A stretch of 64,000 nt of DNA from Polaribacter sejongensis (lineage in GTDB: Bacteria > Bacteroidota > Bacteroidia > Flavobacteriales > Flavobacteriaceae). This document shows, piece by piece, positions 19,050 to 28,722 of this stretch (position 1 is the first letter of the stretch; each line of letters starts with the position of its first letter). The notes below the pieces were generated by a model. The model did no database searches and was not told where the DNA came from. It saw only the letters and a list, made by a program, of their open reading frames with translations. Location of the stretch: assembly GCF_038024065.1 (NCBI RefSeq), contig NZ_CP150667.1:3913501-3977500 (forward strand), given 5' to 3'. A program made the translations under genes and the position numbers.

Positions 19050-19123
19050 TTGTGTAAACGTTGAATTGTGTAAAAAAGCACATCAACAGTTACACGATTA
19101 AACAAATAAACAATTACACAATT
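19041..19123. repeat. Palindromic TGTGTAATTGT repeat, trpF-trpB spacer
   Basis: Second copy of the trpC-trpF spacer family: TGTGTAATTGTGTAA near its start, AATTGTGTAA at 19064-19073 and its reverse complement TTACACAATT at 19114-19123. The left edge overlaps the last codons of trpF. Confidence 0.65.
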
Positions 19124-19129
19124 TAAGAT

Positions 19130-20314
19130 ATGAAATCAAAATTTCACCCAGACAAAAATGGTTATTACGGACAATTTGGAGGTGCATTTATCCCAGAATT
19201 GTTATATCCGAATGTAAAGGAATTAGAAGATAATTACCTTCAAATTTTAGAATCGGAAGAGTTTCAAGAAGAATACAAGTCGTTGTTAAAAGATTATGTT
19301 GGTCGCCCAAGTCCGTTGTATTTGGCAAAACGTTTATCAGAAAAATATGATGCTTTTATTTACTTAAAACGAGAAGATTTAAACCATACAGGAGCACATA
19401 AAGTAAACAATACGATTGGTCAGATTTTAGTAGCTAAGAAATTAGGGAAAACGAAGATAATCGCAGAAACAGGTGCAGGACAACACGGAGTTGCAACCGC
19501 TACAGTTTGTGCTTTAATGGACTTAGAATGTACTGTTTTTATGGGAGAGAAAGACATTGAGCGTCAAGCACCAAATGTTGCTCGTATGAAAATGTTAGGT
19601 GCAAAAGTGGTGCCTGCTTTAAGCGGAAGTAGAACTTTAAAAGACGCAACTAACGAAGCAATTCGGTATTGGATTCAGCATCCAGAAACGTTTTATTTAA
19701 TTGGTTCTGTAGTTGGTCCGCATCCGTATCCAGATATGGTTGCACGTTTACAAGCAGTTATTTCAGAAGAAATGAAATGGCAACTAAAAGAAAAAACAGG
19801 AAAAGAAAATCCGGATACAATTATAGCTTGTGTTGGTGGAGGTTCTAATGCTGCAGGTGCTTTTTATCACTATATGGATGATGAAGAGGTAGAATTAATA
19901 GCGGTTGAAGCTTCTGGTTTGGGAGTTAATTCTGGTGAAAGTGCTGCCACTTCTCAATTAGGACAAGTAGGAATTATTCATGGTTCTAAAACCATTTTAA
20001 TGCAAGATGAATACGGACAGATTATTGAGCCTTATTCTATTTCTGCAGGTTTAGATTATCCTGGAGTTGGTCCTTTACACGCATTTTTATACGAAAGTAA
20101 AAGAGCGAAGTTTATGGATGCAACAGATAGTGAAGCGTTGGCAGCAGCTTACGAGTTAACTAGAATTGAAGGGATCATTCCTGCCTTAGAAAGTGCACAT
20201 GCTTTGGCCGTTTTACCAAAAATTAAGTTTAAAAAAGACCAGGTTGTGGTGGTTAATTTATCGGGTAGAGGAGATAAAGATTTAGAAACGTATATCAATC
20301 ATTTAGAAGACTAA
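19130..20314 (+). CDS. trpB: Tryptophan synthase beta chain
   Basis: 394-residue PLP enzyme joining indole and serine. Shows [13 protein letters not shown] lysine in [26 protein letters not shown], the phosphate loop GGGSNAAG and GLDYPGVGP. TrpB1 type by this pattern. Its TAA overlaps the ATG of the next gene (20312-20316), so the inserted DUF3050 gene is translationally coupled to it. Confidence 0.97.
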   Translation: MKSKFHPDKNGYYGQFGGAFIPELLYPNVKELEDNYLQILESEEFQEEYKSLLKDYVGRPSPLYLAKRLSEKYDAFIYLKREDLNHTGAHKVNNTIGQILVAKKLGKTKIIAETGAGQHGVATATVCALMDLECTVFMGEKDIERQAPNVARMKMLGAKVVPALSGSRTLKDATNEAIRYWIQHPETFYLIGSVVGPHPYPDMVARLQAVISEEMKWQLKEKTGKENPDTIIACVGGGSNAAGAFYHYMDDEEVELIAVEASGLGVNSGESAATSQLGQVGIIHGSKTILMQDEYGQIIEPYSISAGLDYPGVGPLHAFLYESKRAKFMDATDSEALAAAYELTRIEGIIPALESAHALAVLPKIKFKKDQVVVVNLSGRGDKDLETYINHLED

Positions 20315-21105
20315 TGAACTCTAAAATAGCACATATAGAAAGTGAGTTGGTGTCTTTAAGAGATGATTTAAAGAATCACGAATTGTACAAAAAACTAAAC
20401 ACTGTAGATGATATTAAAACATTTATGGAAGCACATGTTTTTGCAGTTTGGGATTTTATGTCGCTTTTAAAGGCATTGCAAATCAACTTAACAACGGTTT
20501 CAATTCCTTGGATTCCGAAGAAGAACACTAACTTAGTTCGTTTTATCAACGAAATTACGTTGGCAGAAGAAAGCGATGTTAATAAAGACGGCGTTTTAAA
20601 AAGTCATTACGAGATGTATTTAGATGCAATGCAAGAAATGAATGCAGATTGCTCTAAAATAGCTGGTTTTATAGATGAGATTTCTAAAGGTGAAGACGTT
20701 GTAAAATCGATTGAGAAATTATCAATTCATAAAAGTATAAAGGATTTTGTTTCTTATACTTTTAAGATAATTGATACAAATGAAGATCATAAAATAGCTT
20801 CAGCTTTTACATTTGGTAGAGAAGATATTATACCTGATATGTTTTTAAAAATTGTTGGTGAAACGACTTTAAAAAGTAATAAAAAGTTTGATAATTTTAT
20901 TTATTACTTAGAAAGACATATTGAGTTAGATGGAGATGAACACGGACCTTTATCATTACAAATGATTGAGGAATTATGTGGAGATGATGATAAAAAATGG
21001 CAAGAAGTTTTAGAGGTTGCCAAAGAATCTTTACAAGTAAGAATCAATTTGTGGAGTGCTGTTGAAGAAGAATTAAAAAGTAAAAACGAACCAGTTTTAG
21101 CATGA
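20314..21105 (+). CDS. DUF3050 protein, heme-oxygenase-like fold, embedded between trpB and trpA
   Basis: 263-residue, mostly helical soluble protein without signal peptide. It matches DUF3050 (heme-oxygenase/TenA-like fold) by its opening IESELVSLRDDLKNHELYKKL, VDDIKTFMEAHVFAVWDFMSLL, IPWIPKKNT, and EHGPLSLQMI. Possible metal ligands sit where this fold places them: Glu39 and His41 (MEAHVFAVWD), Glu85/Glu86 and His98 (LAEESD, SHYEMY), and His202, Glu204, Asp206, His210 (ERHIELDGDEHG). The set resembles heme-oxygenase-like diiron oxidases more than heme oxygenase. It overlaps trpB by one base (TAATG) and trpA by four (ATGA). Its function is unknown; a tie to tryptophan or indole chemistry is inferred from position only. 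Confidence 0.8.
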   Translation: MNSKIAHIESELVSLRDDLKNHELYKKLNTVDDIKTFMEAHVFAVWDFMSLLKALQINLTTVSIPWIPKKNTNLVRFINEITLAEESDVNKDGVLKSHYEMYLDAMQEMNADCSKIAGFIDEISKGEDVVKSIEKLSIHKSIKDFVSYTFKIIDTNEDHKIASAFTFGREDIIPDMFLKIVGETTLKSNKKFDNFIYYLERHIELDGDEHGPLSLQMIEELCGDDDKKWQEVLEVAKESLQVRINLWSAVEEELKSKNEPVLA

Positions 21106-21866
21106 AAAAATTAGAAACAATCTTTCAAGAAAAGAAAAATTTATTATCAATTTATTTTACTTGTGGTTATCCTAAATTAGATGATACTACCAAAGTAATT
21201 ACTGCTTTAGAAAAAAGTGGAGTAGACTTTATAGAGGTTGGTTTGCCGTATTCAGATCCTTTAGCAGACGGACCTACGATACAAGATAGTAGCCAAAAAG
21301 CATTAGAAAACGGAATTAATTTAGACATTATTTTCGATCAGTTAATGACCATTAAAGAAACCAATAAAACACCTTTAGTTTTAATGGGATATTTGAATCA
21401 GATGATTAAATATGGTGAGGATAAATTTTGTCAGAAAGTAGTAGATTGTGGTATAGAAACTGTAATTCTTCCAGATTTACCAATGGTTGAGTTTGAAAAT
21501 CATTATAAAGCATTATTTGAGAAATACGGAATTACGAGCGTGTTTTTAATTACTCCGCATACATCCGAAGAAAGAATTAGAAAAATAGATGCGTATTCTA
21601 AAGCGTTTATTTATGTAGTTGCTTCCGCTTCTATTACCGGTGCAAAAGGCGATATCTCTAATCAACAAATTGCATATTTTGAAAGAATTAAAAACATGAA
21701 CTTGCAAAGTAATTTAATTGTTGGTTTTGGTATTTCTGATAAAGAAACTTTTACTACTGCTTGTAAATACGCCAACGGAACAATTATTGGTTCTGCATTT
21801 ATAAAGAACTTAGGAGAAAATGGTATTGATAAAATTGATAATTTTATAAAACCTATAATAAGTTAA
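21102..21866 (+). CDS. trpA: Tryptophan synthase alpha chain
   Basis: 254-residue TIM barrel cleaving indole-3-glycerol phosphate. Shows FIEVGLPYSDPLADGP (catalytic Glu and Asp region), TIQDSSQKAL, YVVASASITGAKGD and VGFGISDKET. Start ATG overlaps the DUF3050 stop as ATGA. Last trp gene. A weak hairpin without T run follows (about 21870-21890), so some read-through into the next gene is possible. Confidence 0.96.
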   Translation: MKKLETIFQEKKNLLSIYFTCGYPKLDDTTKVITALEKSGVDFIEVGLPYSDPLADGPTIQDSSQKALENGINLDIIFDQLMTIKETNKTPLVLMGYLNQMIKYGEDKFCQKVVDCGIETVILPDLPMVEFENHYKALFEKYGITSVFLITPHTSEERIRKIDAYSKAFIYVVASASITGAKGDISNQQIAYFERIKNMNLQSNLIVGFGISDKETFTTACKYANGTIIGSAFIKNLGENGIDKIDNFIKPIIS

Positions 21867-21953
21867 GAAACTCTTAAATATTTCTTAAAGAGTATTTAAA
21901 AAAACGTTATAAGCTTAATAAAGTTTAATTTGGTCATTAAAACCTCAGTAATA

Positions 21954-24900
21954 ATGATTAAAAAGACTTTATTTTTTTATGCAGTTCTATTTAGTACAAC
22001 TGTTTTAATTGCTCAAAGCACCTTAATAAGAATGCCATCTATAAGCCCAGACGCTTCTAAGATGGCATTTAGTTTTGATGGTGATATTTGGGTACTCGAT
22101 TTAAAAACAAATCAGCCTAAAAGGCTAACAATTCATCAGGCTTATGAGACCAATCCTACATGGAACTCAGAAAGTAATCAGTTAGTTTTTACTTCTAATA
22201 GAAGAGGAAATACAAATATTTTTAAAACAGGTTTAAATGGAGGAATTCCTAAACAATTAACCTATTACCCTACAACAGATACACCGAGTCAGTGGAATGC
22301 TGATGGAGAAATTATATTTTCTAGTAATAGAATTTATAAAGGAACAGAAAGAGAAACATCAATTTATAAAATTAACGAAAACGGAGAAACTCCTAATCGT
22401 TTTATGACTGCTTTAGGGAGTCAGGCTTCTATATCGCCTAACGGTAATTTAGTTGCTTTTGTAAAAGGAACTTGTAGAATTTCTAGAGAAGATTATAACG
22501 GTCCTGCACAAAGAGATATTTGGATTTATAATATAAAGACCCAAGAATATCATCAAATTACTACAAGTAACAAAAACGATCATTCTCCGTTTTGGGATGC
22601 GCAAAGCAATTTGTATTATATAGGTGCAGAAAGCGGTAGATATAATATTTACAAAACTGTATTAAATACAAACGGTAGTAAAAGTAGTACAGAAAATAAG
22701 TTAACAGATTTAAAAGTTAATGGTGTTTTATCTTATTCTGTAAGTAACAATGGTACTATTATTTATAACAGCGGATTAGATGTTTTTAAAATAGAAAACG
22801 GATCAACATCAAAAATAAACCTAAACTTAGCAACAGATAATAGATTTGAGTTAGAAGAAACGGAAACTGTTTCTAACGGCATTAAAGATCTATGTGTTTC
22901 GCCAAACGGAAAATTAATAGCGTTAAGTATTAACGGAGAAATTTTTGTAAAAGAAAATAATAAGGATAAAAAGAAAACAAATAATGTTAGTAATAACCCT
23001 TTTAAAGAAGATAATCCTTTTTGGATAGACGATAATACATTAGGTTTTTTATCAGATAGAAATGGTCAAAATGAGTTGTATAAAGTTGTTTCTACAGATG
23101 ATAAAGTAAATTTAAGTAGAAGTTTAAAAACGAAAGTTACAAAACTAACAAAAAGTAAAATTGATGTTTTTGAACCATTAGTTTCGCCAAACGGAAAGAA
23201 AATTTCTTATAGAATTGGTAGAGGACAATTGGTAATTGCAGATTTAAAAGAGGGTAAAATAGTTAACGTTAAAAGTTATTCTGATACTTGGGCAGCAGCA
23301 GAAGGAGTTTCTTGGAGTCCAGATAGTAAATACATTGCATATTCTCAAGATGATTTAAATTTTGATAGTGAAATTTATATTCAGTCTATAGAAAATCCAT
23401 CTAAAAAGATAAATGTTTCTATGCATCCTAGATCAGATTCTTCTCCGGCTTGGAGTCCAGACGGAAAAAAACTTTCTTTTGTTTCTAATAGAGCAGGAGA
23501 TAGAGGTGGTATTAATTATGATACTTGGATGATTTGGTTACAAAAATCTGATTGGGAAAAAACCAAAACAGATTTTGAAGAAGGAGATTATTACAGTTCT
23601 AATGAAGATGTTAAAAGCAAGGATGAAAAGAAAGTAGTTGCTGTAAAAATTGATGAAGATAAAATTTACGACAGACTTGTACAGTTAACAAATTGGGCAG
23701 GTAATGAAAGCGGAAGATTTTTTAGTGCAGATAGCAAGAGTATTTATATTGCAGCTTTAGATGCAACAACAGGTGAAAATGGTTTGTATAAATTAGACTT
23801 AAAAGGAGGCAAACCAAAATTAGTTAAAGGGGTTGGTAGTTTACGTGGTTATAGTTTACATAAGGATAACTTATATTATGCAGCAACAGGAAAGTTAAAA
23901 TCTTTAAACTTAAAATCTGATAAAGTTTTATCTTTTTCTCATTCAGCTACCTATACAACTAACTTTAGTAAACTAAATGAACAAGTTTTTGAAGAAGGTG
24001 TTAGAGCAATTACTGCAGGTTTTTATGATCCTAAGTTTCATGGATATAATTGGGATAAAATTGTAGAAAGATACCGACCAATGGTTTTGGCTGCCCAAAG
24101 TAAACATGACTATTCTTTTATGTTTAACAATATGTTAGGGCAATTAAATGCAAGTCATATGGGATATAGAGGTAAAACGCCAGAAAAAGTTTCTAATGAT
24201 AATATTGGGCTATTAGGCTTAGATGTTTCTAATGTAAAAAAAGGAGTTAAAATTAACTTTATTTTACCTAATTCTGCTGCAACAAAAACAACAGTTTCTT
24301 TGCAAAAAGGAGATGTTATTACAAATGTAAACGGAAAAGAGATTAAAGAAAATACCAACTTTTATAGTTTATTAAAAAACACTTCTGAAAACGAAATCTT
24401 ATTAACTTTATCAGATAAAAGAGAAGTTGTAGTAAGAACAGAATCTACAGGTACTATAAGAGATTTACGTTATGAAGAATGGATAAACTCTAGAAAAAAG
24501 TTAGTTGATGAGTATTCTAACGGACAACTAGGTTATATTCATATACAAGGAATGAATTTACCAAGTTTTGAGCGTTTTGAAAGAGAGTTAAAAGCAAGTG
24601 GTTATGGTAAAAAAGGAATTGTAATAGATGTTAGAAATAATGGTGGTGGTTGGACTACAGATCGTTTAATGGCTGTTTTAACAGTGCAACAACATTCTTA
24701 TACTGTACCAAGAGGCGCAACTGATAATTTACAAAGAGATAACAAAAATTTCTCAGGTAATTATCCTTTTAACGAAAGAGCTTTATTGGCTGTAAATACA
24801 AAGCCTTTAGTTGCTTTAACAAATGAAAGCAGTTATTCTAATGCAGAAATTTTTGCACACGCATTTAAAAGTTTTAAGTTAGGTAAAGTAGTAGGGCAAC

Positions 24901-25121
24901 CAACCTTTGGAGCTGTAATTTCTACAGGTTCTCAAAGATTGCAAGATGGTTCTATTAGAATGCCTTATAGAGCTTGGTATGTTAAAGAATCTGGTATGAA
25001 TATGGAAAACGGACCTGCAGTACCAGATATTTTAGTACAAAATAAACCGGGATGGAAAGCAAGGGGAGAAGATGATCAGTTAAAGAAAGCTGTAGAGGTT
25101 TTATTACAAGATTTAAATTAA
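21954..25121 (+). CDS. Tricorn-like S41 protease (TolB-type propeller, PDZ, S41)
   Basis: About 1055 residues from ATG 21954, which gives a clean signal peptide (MIKKTLFFYAVLFSTTVLIAQ); the TTG at 21930 would add eight residues before it. Residues to about 330 and 340-650 form WD40/TolB-like blades (repeats such as MAFSFDGDIWVLD, ISYRIGRGQLVIAD, WSPDGKKLSFVSNRAG). A PDZ domain follows (VKKGVKINFILPNSAA, LQKGDVITNVNGKEI), then an S41 protease domain (GYIHIQGMNLPSF, VIDVRNNGGGW) with the nucleophile in NESSYSNAEIF and GQPTFGAVISTG. It would degrade peptides in the periplasm. The signal peptide distinguishes it from cytosolic archaeal tricorn. Confidence 0.9.
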   Translation: MIKKTLFFYAVLFSTTVLIAQSTLIRMPSISPDASKMAFSFDGDIWVLDLKTNQPKRLTIHQAYETNPTWNSESNQLVFTSNRRGNTNIFKTGLNGGIPKQLTYYPTTDTPSQWNADGEIIFSSNRIYKGTERETSIYKINENGETPNRFMTALGSQASISPNGNLVAFVKGTCRISREDYNGPAQRDIWIYNIKTQEYHQITTSNKNDHSPFWDAQSNLYYIGAESGRYNIYKTVLNTNGSKSSTENKLTDLKVNGVLSYSVSNNGTIIYNSGLDVFKIENGSTSKINLNLATDNRFELEETETVSNGIKDLCVSPNGKLIALSINGEIFVKENNKDKKKTNNVSNNPFKEDNPFWIDDNTLGFLSDRNGQNELYKVVSTDDKVNLSRSLKTKVTKLTKSKIDVFEPLVSPNGKKISYRIGRGQLVIADLKEGKIVNVKSYSDTWAAAEGVSWSPDSKYIAYSQDDLNFDSEIYIQSIENPSKKINVSMHPRSDSSPAWSPDGKKLSFVSNRAGDRGGINYDTWMIWLQKSDWEKTKTDFEEGDYYSSNEDVKSKDEKKVVAVKIDEDKIYDRLVQLTNWAGNESGRFFSADSKSIYIAALDATTGENGLYKLDLKGGKPKLVKGVGSLRGYSLHKDNLYYAATGKLKSLNLKSDKVLSFSHSATYTTNFSKLNEQVFEEGVRAITAGFYDPKFHGYNWDKIVERYRPMVLAAQSKHDYSFMFNNMLGQLNASHMGYRGKTPEKVSNDNIGLLGLDVSNVKKGVKINFILPNSAATKTTVSLQKGDVITNVNGKEIKENTNFYSLLKNTSENEILLTLSDKREVVVRTESTGTIRDLRYEEWINSRKKLVDEYSNGQLGYIHIQGMNLPSFERFERELKASGYGKKGIVIDVRNNGGGWTTDRLMAVLTVQQHSYTVPRGATDNLQRDNKNFSGNYPFNERALLAVNTKPLVALTNESSYSNAEIFAHAFKSFKLGKVVGQPTFGAVISTGSQRLQDGSIRMPYRAWYVKESGMNMENGPAVPDILVQNKPGWKARGEDDQLKKAVEVLLQDLN

Positions 25122-25139
25122 ATAATTAATAATAAGCAT

Positions 25140-25178
25140 AAAAAAAAAGCGAAACTTAATAAGTTTCGCTTTTTTTTT
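25140..25178. terminator. Bidirectional terminator between S41 protease and FKBP lipoprotein
   Basis: AAGCGAAACTT (25147-25157), three-base loop, AAGTTTCGCTT (25161-25171), with A run before and T run after. It serves both converging genes. Confidence 0.88.
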
Positions 25179-25195
25179 GTAGTTTAAAAACTAGT

Positions 25196-26035
25196 TTAGT
25201 TATTAACGCTAATTAATTTTATATCGAAAGCTAAAGGAGTGTAACCAGGGATCGTATTATATCCATTTTCTCCGTAACCTAAAGTATAAGGAACTAAAAG
25301 AATACCTTCTCCACCTTCTTTAAAGTAAGGAATTCCTTCTGTCCATCCTTCAATTACTCCATTTAAATTAAATGCGACACCACTAACACTACTTTCATCA
25401 AAGATAGTTCCATTTAAAAAAGTTCCTTTGTAAGCAACAGTAACATTAGAGCTGCTTGTTGGTTGTGTTCCGGTCCCTTCGTTATTCACGACATAATACA
25501 AACCAGATTCAGTTTTTGTGGCAGTTAAATTATTGTCTTCAATATATTGTAAAATTGCAGCTTCATTTTGTTCTTCATAGTTATCATAAACAGCTAAAAC
25601 TTCTATTTCAAAAACTAAAACAGTTCCACAAGGAATAGATCCAGTAGCGTTTCCTGATTCTCCAAAAGCTAATTCGGAAGGAATAATTAAAGTACCACTT
25701 CCACCTTCTTTAAATAGTTGAATTCCTTCACTTAATCCTGGGATTAAGGTGCTTAAGTTAAGTGTAATAGATTCTGTTTCGCTAGTATTAGTTCCATCTA
25801 AAAAATAGGTTTTATATTTAAGATCTACAATAGAATTTTCAGTTGGAGTTTCTCCTGTACCTTCATTGTTTACTGAATAATATAAGCCAGATGCTGTTTT
25901 TGTAGTTACTAAGTCATTACTCTCAATATATTCAATAATGTCTTCGTCTGTTTGAGGTGTGCAAGTAACTTCATCATCGCTAATACAAGAGGTGAAAAGA
26001 ATTACTGATAAAAAAAGTGTTAAGTAGGATTTCAT
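25196..26035 (-). CDS. Lipoprotein with two FKBP-type peptidyl-prolyl isomerase domains
   Basis: 279 residues with a lipoprotein signal ending ILFTSC (Cys17). Two tandem FKBP domains, about 75-155 and 195-278, each introduced by the same segment (TKTASGLYYSVNNEGTGETP and TKTESGLYYVVNNEGTGTQP), show an internal duplication. Typical FKBP strands are present (LSEGIQLFKEGGSGTLIIPS, TEGIPYFKEGGEGILLVPY). Both lack some of the aromatic active-site residues of classical FKBP12, so catalytic rate is uncertain. Probable role is folding of exported proteins at the membrane. Confidence 0.9.
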   Translation of the reverse strand: MKSYLTLFLSVILFTSCISDDEVTCTPQTDEDIIEYIESNDLVTTKTASGLYYSVNNEGTGETPTENSIVDLKYKTYFLDGTNTSETESITLNLSTLIPGLSEGIQLFKEGGSGTLIIPSELAFGESGNATGSIPCGTVLVFEIEVLAVYDNYEEQNEAAILQYIEDNNLTATKTESGLYYVVNNEGTGTQPTSSSNVTVAYKGTFLNGTIFDESSVSGVAFNLNGVIEGWTEGIPYFKEGGEGILLVPYTLGYGENGYNTIPGYTPLAFDIKLISVNN

Positions 26036-26149
26036 TCTATATTTTTAAGATTTGGCGCTAATATAAAATAATTACAAATGATTATAAATTTAAATTATAT
26101 AAACTATTCCTAAAATTTTGTTATATTATTAACTTAAAATAATAAAAAT

Positions 26150-26383
26150 ATGGAATTACCAAAAAGAGCAGGAAATAGATCTCTAGCAATAGAATTAGAA
26201 GAAGGAAAAAACTATGCATGGTGTACTTGTGGTTTGTCAGAAAACCAACCTTTATGCGATGGGAAACATAGAGGAACAGGTATGAGCCCGAATGTCTTTA
26301 CAGCAGAGAAAACAGAAACAAGAAATTTATGCGCTTGTAAAGCAACTAAAAGCGGGCCTTTTTGTGATGGTTCTCACAAATAA
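26150..26383 (+). CDS. CDGSH iron-sulfur domain protein
   Basis: 77 residues with two CDGSH-type [2Fe-2S] binding motifs: CTCGLSENQPLCDGKH and CACKATKSGPFCDGSH, each with the three-Cys one-His pattern CxC...CDGxH. Likely a small cytosolic electron-transfer or cluster-transfer protein. Single gene with no obvious partner. Confidence 0.92.
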   Translation: MELPKRAGNRSLAIELEEGKNYAWCTCGLSENQPLCDGKHRGTGMSPNVFTAEKTETRNLCACKATKSGPFCDGSHK

Positions 26384-26468
26384 AGATATTTTATTTTTTA
26401 AAGTATAATTACCATTAATTAATAGACTTCCTTAAAAATCTTCTTAAATTTGACTATTAATTTGATTT

Positions 26469-28685
26469 ATGATTAAAAATTTAATTAGATATTTTAAGGG
26501 CATTTATTTTATTAAAGCATTTTTAGTTGCTTTGGCAATGGTAATTGCTGTAATTGTCTCCGTATATTTTTTCGATAGTTTTGATGTAGGGTTTAGTGTT
26601 GCTTTAGGCGCTATTTTATGTGCACCATCAGATGTTTCAGGTAGTGTAAAGCATAAGTTTTATGGAATGCTAGCTTCTATAATTTTAGCCTTTTCTATCA
26701 CATTTTTAATTGGTTATTTTAATAATTACCTTCCTGTTTTAGTTCCTTTATTAATCATTTTAGTCTTTTTAATTTCCTATATATCTGTATTTGGTTTTAG
26801 AGCTTCTTTAATTTCCTTATCCGGTTTAATAGCCTTGGTTTTGGCTTTTGGACATCAGAGTACAGAGATTAGTATTTTTGAACATTCATTATTTATTGTT
26901 TTAGGAGGTGTTTGGTATTTAATTTTAGCAATTTCAACACAACTATTATTACCTAGAGTTCAAGCAGACTATTTGTTTGTTGAATTGTTAGAGAAAACAG
27001 CAGAATTTATAAAAATAAGAGGAAAACTGTTAGCGGAAGAAAATGACAGAACAAGTCTTTTAGAGGAAAACTTTAAATTGCAAACAGCTATTAATGAACT
27101 TCAAGAGAATATTCGGGAAGTTGTTTTAGAAAAAAGATTCAATTCCGGGTTTAGTAATAGAACAAGACGTCAGCAATTAATTTTTTCTAAAATTATTGAA
27201 ATCTATGAGCTTGCTATTTCAAATGCCATTGATTATGAAAAATTCGATACTTTATTTAAAGAGCACCACGAGAAAGTAGATGAATTTAAACTTCTCATTT
27301 TTGAAGTTTCAGATAAACTAAATCATATTTCAAAAGTTATTTTAAAGGAAGAAAAGCTTACGTATAAAAATAATTTTAAAGTTTTAATTAAAAAAATAGA
27401 AAATCATATTCAAATTTATAAGGTAGATATTGGCTTGCCAGAATCTAGAGAAGGAGTCATTTTTCTATTAAATTATAAAGCGTATCAAGAAAAGCAAATT
27501 AGTAACCTAATGGATATCGTTAGAATTTTAGATAACTATTCTAAAAACGATAAAATTAGAGCTATTAAAGATGCAGAACAGTTTTTAACGCCTCAAGATT
27601 ATGATGTTAAAAAGCTAAAAGCAAATTTCACTTTTAAGTCACCTATCTTTAGACATTCTTTACGATTAACACTTACCATGCTTATTGGTTTTGCTATTGG
27701 TTTTGTTATAGAAATGCAACAATCTTATTGGATTTTGTTAACGATAGTCGTTATAATGAGACCGAGTTATGGTTTAACCAAAGAAAGAACAAAGAATAGG
27801 GTAGTAGGTACGTTAATAGGAGCAGCTGTAGGAGTTGGAATTATTTTTTTAACTCAAAATCCAGTCATTTATGCTGTAATTGCTGCCGTTTCTTTAATAA
27901 TAGGTTTTTCTTTAGTGAAGGAAAATTATAGAAATGCAGCAGCTTTTATTACGCTATATGTCATTTTTATGTATGCTTTAATTCACCCTAATATTTTAAC
28001 CGTTATTCAGTTTAGGGTTATTGATACTCTTATTGGTTCTATGTTAGCATACGTTGCAAATTATCTTTTTTGGCCTGCTTGGGAAGCTAAAAATATTAAA
28101 GAAGTTTTATCTAAATCAATTGAAGGTTTTTCTGAGTTTTTAAAACAAATAGCAGTTTTTTATCACGAGAAAGGAGAAGTACCTACAGTATATGCTTTGG
28201 CTAGAAAAGAAGCTTTTTTACAAGTAGGAAACTTAAATGCAGCATATCAAAGATTGGCTCAAGAACCAAAATCTAGACAAGAAAATATTGCAGTATTCTA
28301 TGAGCTTATAACGATTATTAATACGTATTTGTCTTCTCTTTCTTCTTTAGGGATGTATATTAGAACGAATGAAACAGGTAAGGTACCAGAACAATTTGAA
28401 GTTTATATAAAGCACATTTTATCGAATTTAGAAAAGGCAATGGAACTCTTAAACAATTCGGAATCTACTATTTGTTTGGAAACAGAAGAGTTAGGTATTG
28501 CTGCCAAGAACTATGATGATTATTTTCAAAGTTTATCAAACCAAAGAGACAAAGAAATAGAAAAGGGATTGCCCATTACAAAAGAAATGAGATCTCAATT
28601 ACATGAAACACAAATGGTCTCTGAACAAGTTAGATGGTTGTTAAGTTTGTCTGAAAGTTTGATAAAAAACATTAAGAAAATTTAG
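26469..28685 (+). CDS. FUSC-family inner membrane protein (YccS/YhfK-like)
   Basis: 738 residues with duplicated membrane blocks: about six hydrophobic segments near residues 15-160 and another six near 395-545 (LRLTLTMLIGFAIGF, SYWILLTIVVIMRPSYG, RVVGTLIGAAVGVGI). The linker and C-terminus are long helical soluble regions. The VIMRPSYGLTKERTKNRVVGT stretch is the hallmark of the fusaric-acid-resistance-like family. Suggested role is export of aromatic acids or similar compounds; the real substrate is unknown. Confidence 0.88.
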   Translation: MIKNLIRYFKGIYFIKAFLVALAMVIAVIVSVYFFDSFDVGFSVALGAILCAPSDVSGSVKHKFYGMLASIILAFSITFLIGYFNNYLPVLVPLLIILVFLISYISVFGFRASLISLSGLIALVLAFGHQSTEISIFEHSLFIVLGGVWYLILAISTQLLLPRVQADYLFVELLEKTAEFIKIRGKLLAEENDRTSLLEENFKLQTAINELQENIREVVLEKRFNSGFSNRTRRQQLIFSKIIEIYELAISNAIDYEKFDTLFKEHHEKVDEFKLLIFEVSDKLNHISKVILKEEKLTYKNNFKVLIKKIENHIQIYKVDIGLPESREGVIFLLNYKAYQEKQISNLMDIVRILDNYSKNDKIRAIKDAEQFLTPQDYDVKKLKANFTFKSPIFRHSLRLTLTMLIGFAIGFVIEMQQSYWILLTIVVIMRPSYGLTKERTKNRVVGTLIGAAVGVGIIFLTQNPVIYAVIAAVSLIIGFSLVKENYRNAAAFITLYVIFMYALIHPNILTVIQFRVIDTLIGSMLAYVANYLFWPAWEAKNIKEVLSKSIEGFSEFLKQIAVFYHEKGEVPTVYALARKEAFLQVGNLNAAYQRLAQEPKSRQENIAVFYELITIINTYLSSLSSLGMYIRTNETGKVPEQFEVYIKHILSNLEKAMELLNNSESTICLETEELGIAAKNYDDYFQSLSNQRDKEIEKGLPITKEMRSQLHETQMVSEQVRWLLSLSESLIKNIKKI

Positions 28686-28722
28686 TTTTTTATCAAACTT
28701 GTATTCAATTTAGAAAGTGTTT

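Noticed and set aside
28686..28722. Terminator between FUSC and amidohydrolase
   Set aside because: No stem with T tract could be found.
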